64,000 nucleotides of DNA from Paractinoplanes lichenicola (GTDB lineage Bacteria > Actinomycetota > Actinomycetes > Mycobacteriales > Micromonosporaceae). The translations under genes and the position numbers were made by a program. Below the pieces are notes generated by a model, which was given only the letters and a program-made list of their open reading frames with translations, did no database searches and had not been told where the DNA came from. The stretch spans positions 310,001 through 374,000 of the forward strand of contig NZ_JAENHO010000013.1 in the NCBI RefSeq assembly GCF_016785085.1, given 5' to 3'. This document shows positions 8,131 through 16,320 of the stretch, piece by piece (within the stretch, counting starts at the first letter, position 1; each line of letters opens with the position of its first letter).

Positions 8131-9128
8131 GACGGGAAGTACAGAGCTTGGTCCAGCGACCGGACGGCGGCCGCGGTGCGGGTCGGCGCGCCGAGCTTGG
8201 ACCGGATGTGCTCCAGGTGGGCCGCCACGGTGCGCTCGGTGATGAACAACGTGGCGGCGATCTGCCGATTGGTCGCGCCGTCGATCACCAGCCCCAGCAC
8301 TTCGAGCTCACGCCGGGTCAGACCGTGCAGATCGCCCGCCGGCGACAGGATCACCAGTTCGGCGTACGGCGAGTACGGATCGGGCGGGCAGGCGATCGCT
8401 GTGACGCGGACGCAGTCGTCAGCCCCCTGCCCCGGGTACGGGCACAGGAAGGAGGTGGGGCTGCTGTGGGTCTTCAGGCGGTCCGAGGCGATGGCGACCA
8501 CCTGACCACCGGAGGACAGCAGCGGATGCGCCGGCGAGCCGGGCAACGGATGAACCGCGCGGTCCGGGCCGACCACTGCCGAGGCGCGGGCGTCGTCGAC
8601 CAGGCCGGCCAGCCCGATGATCGAGGTCATCGGATCGACCGCCGCCGTGATCATCGGCGCGATCTCACCGATCAGCCGGCAGTCGGGGTCGCCGGGGTCG
8701 CCGGTCTCGTCGGTGACGAGAACGAGCAGCCCGATCGGTCGTCCGTCCGGGGCGGTCAGCGGCATTCCGAGACCGTAGTGCTCCCCGGCCGGCCACCAGA
8801 GCTGATCCAGGGATGCGTAGGCGGACGGCAGGTCGCCGCTCCGCAGCCGCACCGGTTGGCCACGCCGCAGCACGCCGGACGACTCGACGTCCGAGCAGTA
8901 TCCCCGCGACTCGATGTGGGTACGCGTCACGCCCTCATGGCCGAGCGCGGCAGCGGTCAAGTAGTGTCCGCCGCCGCCGTCCAGCACGCCCAGCCACGCC
9001 CCGGAGAACGGCATGATCTCGCGCAGCGGGTCCCACAGGCTCACCAGCTGACTAGGCGGGCCACCCGCACAGGTGATCCGGTTGATCTCTGCGGCGAAGG
9101 CCACCGCATTCGCCATGAGCTCCGACAT
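8106..9128 (-). CDS. LuxR family transcriptional regulator with GAF-like sensor region
   Basis: A 340-residue protein. The start at 9128 (MSELMANAVAFAAEI) is chosen for a strong GGAAGGAG site seven bases upstream. The C-terminus is a LuxR/GerE helix-turn-helix (TRRELEVLGLVIDGATNRQI and TERTVAAHLEHI). The first 260 residues look like a GAF/PAS-type cytoplasmic sensor with no membrane segment and no receiver domain. It probably responds to a small ligand and regulates nearby genes; the ligand is unknown. It converges on the sigma factor gene. Confidence 0.85.
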   Translation of the reverse strand: MSELMANAVAFAAEINRITCAGGPPSQLVSLWDPLREIMPFSGAWLGVLDGGGGHYLTAAALGHEGVTRTHIESRGYCSDVESSGVLRRGQPVRLRSGDLPSAYASLDQLWWPAGEHYGLGMPLTAPDGRPIGLLVLVTDETGDPGDPDCRLIGEIAPMITAAVDPMTSIIGLAGLVDDARASAVVGPDRAVHPLPGSPAHPLLSSGGQVVAIASDRLKTHSSPTSFLCPYPGQGADDCVRVTAIACPPDPYSPYAELVILSPAGDLHGLTRRELEVLGLVIDGATNRQIAATLFITERTVAAHLEHIRSKLGAPTRTAAAVRSLDQALYFPSQLAGADA

Positions 9129-9576
9129 CGCTCTCCTTCCGTCCCTGGCCGGCGTTCCGTCAAGACCGCTGACGGTGGTATCGCCGGGCATCTCTGAACC
9201 ACTTGCCGGGTAACAACAATCTGTTTACGTACCGTTATGCACAGCGCGCTGGTGGTCGGTGGGTTCCAGGGAAGATCCGCAGTATGCGCATGCGAGTCCG
9301 TCTTAACGTGCAGATTATGCGAAAAATACTTCCCACCCGAGTCACTATCGGTGAGAACTGACAGAGCAGGTAAGACGGCCTTCACTCTCAGTGACCGACA
9401 CTGGCGACTCTCTTCCCTCCTGCTGAGCGCGACTTCACCAGACCGCCCGAAAGCTACTTCCGGCCGAGCCGGCCGCCTGGACGCTCCTCTGTCCACAAAA
9501 GACACCCCCGTCGGCGTTTGAGGCCGCGGAGCCGGGGTAGGCCGCGCCGACTCGTAGGCGACTAAGTGGAGGACCG
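9129..9576. other. Intergenic region, nothing clear
   Basis: The 448-bp stretch separates the divergent LuxR gene and ctaD. It is lower in GC than its neighbours and must hold both promoters. Short open frames inside it lack ribosome binding sites and coding bias, so none is annotated. Confidence 0.5.
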
Positions 9577-11571
9577 ATGGTCGATCGAGCAGTTCAGACG
9601 CCGGAGGAGCGGCTTGAGCCGGTAGTCATCCGGACCGGTAGCTCACCCGGCTACCCTGGACCGGTACGACGGCAGGTCCGCGGCAGCGCGCTGGCCAGGC
9701 TGCTGAGGACCACCGACGCGAAGCAGATCGGCCTGATGTACTTCGTGACGTCGTTCGGGTTCTTCCTGATCGGCGGGGTGATGGCGCTGCTGATCCGCGG
9801 CGAGCTGGGCCGGCCGGGCCTGCAGTTCCTCTCCCCCGAGCAGTACAACCAGATGTTCACGATGCACGGCACGATCATGTTGCTGCTGTTCGCGACCCCG
9901 ATCGTGTTCGCCTTCGCCAACTACATGATCCCGCTGCAGATCGGCGCGCCCGACGTGGCGTTCCCGCGCCTCAATGCGTTCGCTTATTGGCTGTACCTGC
10001 TCGGCGGCATCGTCGTGGTAGCCGGCTTCCTCACCCCCGGCGGCGCGCCGGACTACGGCTGGACCGCTTACCCGCCGCTGAGCGATTACGCCCACAGCCC
10101 CGGCCCGGGCGGCGACATGTGGATCATCGGACTGGTGCTCACCGGGCTGGGCACCATTCTCGGCTCGGTCAACATGATCACGACGATCATCACGCTGCGA
10201 GCGCCGGGCATGACTATGTTCCGGATGCCGATCTTCACCTGGAACATTCTGATCACCGCGCTGATGGCGATCGTCGTCTTCCCTCTGCTCGCCGCTCTCC
10301 TGCTTTCCCTGTACGCCGACCGGAAGCTGGGCGCGCACGTCTTCGACGCCTCGCACGGCGGGCCGGTGCTCTATCAGCACCTGTTCTGGTTCTTCGGCCA
10401 CCCCGAGGTCTACATCGTCGCGCTGCCGTTCTTCGGCATCATCACCGAGGTCATCCCCGTCTTCAGCCGCAAGCCGCTCTTCGGCTACAAGGGAATGGTC
10501 TTCGCGACGGTCTTCATCTTCGCGTATTCCATGGTGGTGTGGGCGCACCACATGTTCGCCACCGGGCAGGTGCTCAATCAGTTCTTCTCCGCGACGACGT
10601 TCCTGATCGCCGTGCCGACCGGGGTCAAGTTCTTCAACTGGATCGGCACGATGTGGAAGGGCCAGGTGTCGCTGGAGACGCCGATGCTGTTCTCGATCGG
10701 CTTCCTGGTCACCTTCCTGCTCGGCGGGCTCACCGGAATCCTGCTGGCCAGCCCGCCGATCGACTACCACGTGCACGACACCTACTTCGTCGTCGCCCAC
10801 TTCCACTACGTACTGTTCGGCACGATCGTCTTCGCTGTCTTCGCCGGCGTCTACTTCTGGTTCCCCAAGATGACCGGGCGGATGCTCGACGAACGACTCG
10901 GCAAAGCGCACTTCTGGACGATGTTCATCGGCTTCCACGCCACTTTCCTGGTGCAGCACTGGCTCGGCGCCGAGGGCATGCCGCGCCGCTACGCCGACTA
11001 CCTGCCCACCGACGAGTTCACCATCCTCAACACGGTCTCCACCATCGGCTCCTTCGTGCTCGGGGTGTCCACCCTGTTCTTCCTCTACAACGTGTGGAAG
11101 TGCTATCGCATCGGCCGGGTCGTCGACGTGGACGACCCGTGGGGCTACGGCAACTCGCTCGAGTGGGCGACCAGCTGCCCGCCACCCCTGCGCAACTTCG
11201 ACCGCATGCCGCGCATCCGGTCCGAACGTCCCGCGTTCGACGTGAAGTACGGCACCGCCGTGGCCGACCTCGGGCGGGACGTCCGGCAAGGGGACGCCCG
11301 AACGCCGCAGAGCCTCGAGGACTCCCAGCGACCAGGGCCGGCCAAAGGGTCCTCCGATGTCGCCACGCCGGGCGGGGCGACCGGTTCCGAAGCGGCCGAG
11401 CAGCACCAACCACCACCCGGCGCGGGCGCTCGTGGGGTCCGGATCCCTGAACCCGAAGCGATCCGCTCCGAGGACAGCACACCGCCGGAGCCCGGGCAGG
11501 CCGTCTGGGACGCCGACACCGGAGACCGGGACACCAACCGGCGCCATCGAACCGGCGGCGACGACGCGTGA
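9577..11571 (+). CDS. ctaD: Cytochrome c oxidase subunit I with long C-terminal tail
   Basis: A 664-residue integral membrane protein, the catalytic subunit of the aa3-type terminal oxidase. Heme and copper ligands are visible: the early MHGTIM His, WFFGHPEVYI with the His-Tyr pair, the HHMFATGQ copper ligands, and HDTYFVVAHFHYVLFG with the two heme ligands. The start follows GGAGG. The core ends near residue 565; the last about 100 residues are Pro/Gly/Glu-rich and probably disordered, longer than is usual. No ctaC, ctaE or ctaF lies beside it, so this is probably an extra, isolated copy. Confidence 0.95.
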   Translation: MVDRAVQTPEERLEPVVIRTGSSPGYPGPVRRQVRGSALARLLRTTDAKQIGLMYFVTSFGFFLIGGVMALLIRGELGRPGLQFLSPEQYNQMFTMHGTIMLLLFATPIVFAFANYMIPLQIGAPDVAFPRLNAFAYWLYLLGGIVVVAGFLTPGGAPDYGWTAYPPLSDYAHSPGPGGDMWIIGLVLTGLGTILGSVNMITTIITLRAPGMTMFRMPIFTWNILITALMAIVVFPLLAALLLSLYADRKLGAHVFDASHGGPVLYQHLFWFFGHPEVYIVALPFFGIITEVIPVFSRKPLFGYKGMVFATVFIFAYSMVVWAHHMFATGQVLNQFFSATTFLIAVPTGVKFFNWIGTMWKGQVSLETPMLFSIGFLVTFLLGGLTGILLASPPIDYHVHDTYFVVAHFHYVLFGTIVFAVFAGVYFWFPKMTGRMLDERLGKAHFWTMFIGFHATFLVQHWLGAEGMPRRYADYLPTDEFTILNTVSTIGSFVLGVSTLFFLYNVWKCYRIGRVVDVDDPWGYGNSLEWATSCPPPLRNFDRMPRIRSERPAFDVKYGTAVADLGRDVRQGDARTPQSLEDSQRPGPAKGSSDVATPGGATGSEAAEQHQPPPGAGARGVRIPEPEAIRSEDSTPPEPGQAVWDADTGDRDTNRRHRTGGDDA

Positions 11572-11650
11572 CCCGCGCCGGCCGACGCTCCGGATGCGCC
11601 GGCACTCGCCGGGAGGACTGAGCGGCCGAACACCGTACGGGAAAGGGTTT

Positions 11651-12040
11651 TCAGGCGATCAAGCGTTCGTAGATCTTCAAGTACTGGGCCGCCATCACCG
11701 CGGGTGTGAAGCGACGAGCTGCTTGCTCCTGGCACTCACGCTCGTCGAGGACACCCACGGCCTCGACCAGATCGCCCAGCTCGTCCTCCGCCGTGGTGAG
11801 CAGTCCCGTGCGGCCGTGCTCGACCAGTTCCGGCAGGCAGCCGCGGCCGATGCCGACCACCGGTGTGCCCAGCGCCAGCGATTCGACCACTGCCGTACCG
11901 CCGGGCTCGTTCCAGCGCAACGGGAACAGTGCCACCCGGGCCCCGGCCACCAGCTCGTCGCGGGCCTTGCCCATGACCGAACCGACCCAGCGCACCCGGG
12001 TGCCGTCCACGGCGATCCGCTGCGCGACCGGGTCGTCCCG
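11651..12040 (-). pseudogene. Glycosyltransferase family 4, C-terminal fragment
   Basis: About 130 codons of a GT-B glycosyltransferase C-terminal domain. The segment VALFPLRWNEPGGTAVVE, followed by ALGTPVVGIGRGCLPELV, is the nucleotide-sugar binding part of family 4/group 1 enzymes. The N-terminal acceptor domain is missing. Homology stops at about 12040, where a dehydrogenase fragment begins on the opposite strand. The reading frame can be opened at 12070, but that start lies beyond the family homology. I treat it as a truncated gene left by a deletion. Confidence 0.7.
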
Positions 12041-12047
12041 CTGCCAC

Positions 12048-12761
12048 CCGCTCGACCCGCTGCTGGGCATCTATGTGGCCCACATGGGACCGATCTGCGC
12101 CAACGGGCTGCTGCACGCGGCGGCCGACCTGCACGGCACAGCCGTTCGCAGCCTGGCGGACGGGGTCGCCGGTCGCCGCGTCGTCGTGACCGGCGCCGGT
12201 GTGGTCGGGCTCCTGACGGCGCTGTTCGCTCGCCGGCACGGGGCCGCGTCGGTCGTGGTGATCGATCCGACACCGGCTCGACGGGAGGTCGCCGTATCGC
12301 TGGGGCTCGAGGCGCTCGATCCGGCCGCCGGCGACCCCGCCGTGACTCTGAAGACGGCCTGGCGGCACACCGCGGATGACCGAGGGGCCGACGTGGTTTT
12401 CCAGTGCCGGGGACAGGCCGCGTCGCTGCATCTGGCTCTCCGGCTGCTGCGGCCCCAGGGCACCGTCATCGACCTCGCGTTCTATCAGGGTGGAGCGGAC
12501 GAGCTGCGGCTGGGGGCGGAGTTCCACCACAACGGGCTGTCCGTGCGCTGCGCCCAGATCGGCCGGGTGCCGCGCGGCCTGGCGCCGTTCTGGGACCGCG
12601 AACGCCTGTCAGCGGAGACGATCGAGCTCCTGAGCGACTACGGCCCGGCTGTCCGCGAGCACCTGGTGACCGCGGTCGTGCCGTTCGACGAGGGCCCGGG
12701 GTTGCTCCTCGACCTGGCCACGCGCAAGCGGCAGGAGCTGCAGGCGGTGCTGCAGTTCTGA
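12048..12761 (+). pseudogene. Zinc-type dehydrogenase, N-terminally truncated
   Basis: About 237 codons of a medium-chain dehydrogenase lacking the catalytic N-terminal domain. It begins inside the family at PLDPLLGIYVAHMGPICANG, then shows the dinucleotide motif GAGVVGLLTALFAR and the rest of the Rossmann and C-terminal parts to a normal stop. The zinc ligands and any start codon with ribosome site are gone. The frame extends back to 11706 only across the antisense of the glycosyltransferase fragment. The two truncated genes point away from each other, so one event removed both 5' ends. Confidence 0.7.
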
Positions 12762-12785
12762 CTGCCACCCCACCGGACCGCGGCG

Positions 12786-14417
12786 TCACACTCGATGATC
12801 CGGTGACGGTCGCAGTGCGCCCGCCCAGATCAGGTGCCGGACCACCGGGTCGGCGCCGTCCTCGGTAAGCGCCCGGGCTGCCGCCTCCAGCTCCCGATCC
12901 CATACGGTGCCGCGTTCGAAGTGCTGACGCAGATGCTCGTGCCAGGTCGCCACGGTGAACGTCTCGACGTACAGGGAGGGGTCGGACACGTCCCGGAACA
13001 GACCCCACAAGGTGGCACCGGTTCGTTTCCGCGAGCGGCTCACGTGAAGCATGGCGTCGACGAACGCCTCGGCGTTCGGCTGGGGGACCCGCCACTGCAC
13101 CTCGACCAGCACGGGACCGGCCCCGGATTGGGAGTCCGGGCCGCCGGCCGGTTCGGGCCAGAACGGCATCCGGCTCAGGTCGAGTGACGTCCGCGGCAGG
13201 CGAAATCTCCGGACGGTCAGCGCGGCCGTCAGCAGCAGAGCGCAGCCGGGCACGATGAACGCCGCCCGTAACCCGGACAGACCCGCGATCATCCCCCAGC
13301 CGATCGCGCCCAGCGTCTGCCCGCCCATGAAGACGAGCTGAAAGTAGGCCAGGGCCCGAGCCCGCGTCCAAGCAGGCAGCAGCGCCTGCGCGGTGGCGTT
13401 GAGGGTGGACTGCACCCCGATCCATGCCGCGCCGGCTACCACCAGCGCCGGCAGCACCAAGGCGACCCGCGGCCCGGCGCCGATCACCACCACGGCCCCG
13501 CCGTAAGCCACCGTCGACGCGCTCACCACCGCGTTCGCGCCGATCGCCGCGCGCAGGCGGCCGATCGCGAAGGCTCCGGCGACCGCCCCGATGCCGACGG
13601 CGGCCAGCAGCACGCCGTACCCGTCGGCGCCGAGCCGCAGCGGCCCGCGGGCGACAGCCGGCAGCAACGCCCACAGGCAACTCGCGAAGATCATGAACAG
13701 CGCGGACCGCATGAGAACGGTCGCGAATCGCGGAGCGTTCAGGATGTAGCGCGCGCCGGCCCGGGTTGCCGCGGCCACATGCTCGGCGCCCAGGGGCCGG
13801 TGGTCGGGCGGCCGCCGCCACCGGTACAGCACCGCCAGTACGCCGAGGAACGACAGCGTGTTGAAGGCGAAGGTGGAAGCCGGGCCGGTGGCGGCGATCA
13901 GCAGGCCGCCCACCGCGGGGCCGACCGCCCGCGCCACGTTGACATTCACCCCGTTGAGCACCGCCGCCTGCGGTACCTCGCCCCGGCTGACCAGCTCGGG
14001 CTGGATCGCCTGGAACGAGGGCACCGACAGCGCCTGACCCACGCCGGTGACGGCGATCCACCCGAGCAAAAGGGCCGGCGTCGTCCGGTCGAAGGCGGTC
14101 GTGAGGGTGATCCCGGCAGCCCCGGCGCACATCAGCGCCTGTCCGGTCAGCAGCAACCGCCGCCGGTCCAGGATGTCGCCCAACGCGCCGGCCGGCACGA
14201 CGAGCAGGAACACCGGCAGCGTGGTGGCGGCCTGGATGAGCGCGACCGCCAGCGCGCCGCCGCCGAGGTCGCCCATCAGCCACTGCGCGCCGACAGTCTG
14301 CATCCAGGTGCCGGTATTGGCTACGAACTGGGCGAGCCAGAGGGCACGAAAGACCGGGCGGCGCAACGGCGCCCACCCGGAGGGCGGCGTCGCAGGTTCG
14401 ACCTCGGCTGGGGACAC
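12786..14417 (-). CDS. MFS transporter (MFS_3/DUF894 type) with C-terminal cytosolic domain
   Basis: A 543-residue protein. The first 410 residues form a 12-helix major facilitator of the EntS/DUF894 class (WLAQFVANTGTWMQTVGAQW at the first helix; VPAGALGDILDRRRLLL as loop 2-3 motif). The last about 100 residues are soluble and resemble an ABM-like stress-related domain (VLVEVQWRVPQPN ... WHEHLRQHFERGTVWDRELE). The GTG at 14417 has a GGGGGAG site upstream; an ATG at 14468 would overlap the upstream gene by 25 bases. Export of small molecules is the likely role; the substrate is unknown. Confidence 0.85.
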   Translation of the reverse strand: MSPAEVEPATPPSGWAPLRRPVFRALWLAQFVANTGTWMQTVGAQWLMGDLGGGALAVALIQAATTLPVFLLVVPAGALGDILDRRRLLLTGQALMCAGAAGITLTTAFDRTTPALLLGWIAVTGVGQALSVPSFQAIQPELVSRGEVPQAAVLNGVNVNVARAVGPAVGGLLIAATGPASTFAFNTLSFLGVLAVLYRWRRPPDHRPLGAEHVAAATRAGARYILNAPRFATVLMRSALFMIFASCLWALLPAVARGPLRLGADGYGVLLAAVGIGAVAGAFAIGRLRAAIGANAVVSASTVAYGGAVVVIGAGPRVALVLPALVVAGAAWIGVQSTLNATAQALLPAWTRARALAYFQLVFMGGQTLGAIGWGMIAGLSGLRAAFIVPGCALLLTAALTVRRFRLPRTSLDLSRMPFWPEPAGGPDSQSGAGPVLVEVQWRVPQPNAEAFVDAMLHVSRSRKRTGATLWGLFRDVSDPSLYVETFTVATWHEHLRQHFERGTVWDRELEAAARALTEDGADPVVRHLIWAGALRPSPDHRV

Positions 14418-14443
14418 GCGATGCTCATCTCCCCCCGCCGGAG

Positions 14444-15553
14444 CTATCCATCCCTCTCGTCCAGCCATCCGTCGGGTTCGGGATGGTAGCCGTAAGCGGC
14501 GGCCCGCACCGTGTCCTCGTCCTCCAGGCCGGAGCCGATCGCGCCGCCGACGGTCGCCAGCGAGCTGATGATCCAGGCGAGCGTCAGGTAGTCGGCGACA
14601 CCGACCGGCCGCTGAAGGTTCTCTTCCAGCACCGATGTGTCGATCAGCAACGCTGCCGCAAGTGCCGTCCCGGTGAACAGCACAACATAGGACACCGCCG
14701 TGGCCAGGGCGAGGGTCAGCACAGTGCCCAGGTTGAACAGCCGGGCCAGCTCGGCCGGTGTCTGCTGATCCGGCTTCTCCCACAGATCGTGCGCGACGAT
14801 CAGCCAGGCCACCAGCGCCGTCAACCCGAGCAGCATGATCACAGTAAGACGCAACCCGCCGAGCGCATCGCCCATCTGCCAGATGGTGCTCGTGGCGAGC
14901 GCGAACGCGGCCGTGCCGAACGCGCCGACCAGCAACTTCGACAGACCCACCAGGGCCCGCCCCGGACGGTTGGCCCGGATCATCCCGGTCAGCAGCCGCG
15001 CCCGCCCGACCAGTCGTGAGGCCACGTAGCCCCACTCCCCGGCTTCGCTCTCGCCGGTCATCCGGCGGACGGAGGCGACCCGGGCGGCCATCTCAGCCGG
15101 CGCCCAGCCGGCCGGCGAGACCCGCTCGTCGCCCATGTCGGTGAGCAGCCGGCTCACCAGATCGGGAACGACCCGGCGGACCGCGTGCAGCTGACGCAGT
15201 CCCAGCGCGGGCAACGACACCAGCGCGACTTGTCGCCGGGCGGAGGTCTGGACGACCAGGGGCACCCGATCGGTGTGCAACGGCAGGTCCGTCAGGCAGA
15301 TCGCGACGTCCCACCGCTCGTCGGCGCGCCGCTTGGCAACACCGTCGAGCAGCGCCTCGACGCCACCGTCGCGCCGGGGCGCCACCTCGCCCCAGCCCGT
15401 CCGCACAGTCCAGCGCACGTTCGCGTCGACCTGTTCGGCCAGCTGATCGGCCAACTCGCGCGTCAACCGCGCGACGACGCGCGCCGGGTGATCCGGCGGA
15501 GTCGCCACCAATCCGACGACGATCTCCGGACGGTGCTGTCCATTGCGAGCCAT
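14444..15553 (-). CDS. Conserved actinobacterial membrane protein
   Basis: A 369-residue protein. Residues 1-190 are soluble and hydrophilic with a strand-rich pattern beginning EIVVGLVATPPDHPARVV; residues 200-350 hold about four hydrophobic helices, and the C-terminus is a short acidic tail. I recognise it only as a conserved hypothetical protein of actinomycetes. It is followed closely by the MFS gene, so the two are probably co-transcribed. The region upstream carries an operator copy at 15777-15792. Confidence 0.7.
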   Translation of the reverse strand: MARNGQHRPEIVVGLVATPPDHPARVVARLTRELADQLAEQVDANVRWTVRTGWGEVAPRRDGGVEALLDGVAKRRADERWDVAICLTDLPLHTDRVPLVVQTSARRQVALVSLPALGLRQLHAVRRVVPDLVSRLLTDMGDERVSPAGWAPAEMAARVASVRRMTGESEAGEWGYVASRLVGRARLLTGMIRANRPGRALVGLSKLLVGAFGTAAFALATSTIWQMGDALGGLRLTVIMLLGLTALVAWLIVAHDLWEKPDQQTPAELARLFNLGTVLTLALATAVSYVVLFTGTALAAALLIDTSVLEENLQRPVGVADYLTLAWIISSLATVGGAIGSGLEDEDTVRAAAYGYHPEPDGWLDERDG

Positions 15554-15916
15554 CGGGGCCGGGGCCTACGCCGGTCGTCCGCTCAGGGCCACGGTCCAGC
15601 AGCATTTGTCGAGAGAGTCCACCATCGACATCGCCTCGCTTCTCCTCATCATGGGTCAGCGCTTCGCCGGTCCGGCCACGATCTGTGGGGCAGGCGCACC
15701 GCCGCCGCCGCGCGGAATCACCGAGCCGCGCGCTCCCCTCCCCCGCCATCGGATCACCATCGCCCGGCGGTGTCGATTGGCAGATCTGCCGATTCCTCCG
15801 GTGGCGACAGTGGCCGAAGCCGGGACCGCCGCCGCCGGAGCCGGACGCGGCTTGGCCGCACCGGCCACCGCCGACCGGCGACACCAACCCCGACACGGGA
15901 GCGGTGCGGCTGCGAA
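15554..15916. other. Intergenic region with one operator copy
   Basis: The 363 bases between the membrane protein gene and the pterin dehydratase remnant contain no convincing gene. The only feature I can support is the TTGGCA-N4-TGCCGA palindrome at 15777-15792. Confidence 0.5.
15777..15792. promoter_or_regulatory. Operator copy TTGGCA-GATC-TGCCGA
   Basis: Third copy of the palindrome found at 5358 and 7170. It sits 224 bp upstream of the minus-strand membrane protein gene and 125 bp upstream of the plus-strand dehydratase remnant, so it could serve either. Confidence 0.5.
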
Positions 15917-16270
15917 GTGAGTGACCTCTTGCGCTGCACCCCGGAGCAAGCCCGGCTGCGCGTCCAGGCCGTGCTCAGCGCCATCGAGGCGCAAGATCAG
16001 GCCGTACTCGGCACGTTGTCTATCCCGGAGGACCTGACGGAGCTGACCCGGCCGCCACGACCGGGCGGCGGCCTCGTCGGTCCGAGCGGGCACACCGCCT
16101 TGCTCGACGACGAGGAAGTGCGTACGGCGCTGCGGCGGCTGCCGGATTGGAGCGGCGATGTGAAGGCCCTGGCCCGCGCTCTCGTGTTGCCACCCGATCA
16201 GCTGGAGCGGGTGCCTCGCTTGGAGTCACGGTCCCGCGGCGTGCCGGTCACGGGGCTGGACCCGACGACC
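15917..16270 (+). pseudogene. Pterin-4a-carbinolamine dehydratase-like gene, truncated
   Basis: From a GTG at 15917 the frame encodes a short N-terminal region and then LLDDEEVRTALRRLPDWSGD and ALARALVLPPDQLERV, which match the first half of the pterin-4a-carbinolamine dehydratase domain. The histidine-rich active-site half that should follow is absent, and the frame then runs on antisense into the neighbouring chemoreceptor gene without a stop. A 3' deletion or frameshift near 16205 is likely. It could alternatively be a divergent protein I cannot place. Confidence 0.45.
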
Positions 16271-16288
16271 TCCGTACAGGGCCCTGGT

Positions 16289-16310
16289 GGTGACGCGCGA
16301 CTGCGTCACC
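16289..16310. terminator. Hairpin terminator, bidirectional position
   Basis: A perfect 8-bp stem (GGTGACGC / GCGTCACC) with a six-base loop lies between the dehydratase remnant and the minus-strand chemoreceptor stop at 16321, so it can end both transcripts. Flanking bases extend the stem with a bulge. Confidence 0.55.
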
Positions 16311-16320
16311 TGGGCCTTGC

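Noticed and set aside
9237..9521. 94-codon frame in the LuxR/ctaD intergenic region
   Set aside because: No ribosome site, no GC3 bias and no recognisable motif.
9643..11547. Long minus-strand frame opposite ctaD
   Set aside because: Antisense of a fully conserved oxidase gene; composition (His, Glu, Asp, Arg-rich) is typical of a GC-rich shadow frame.
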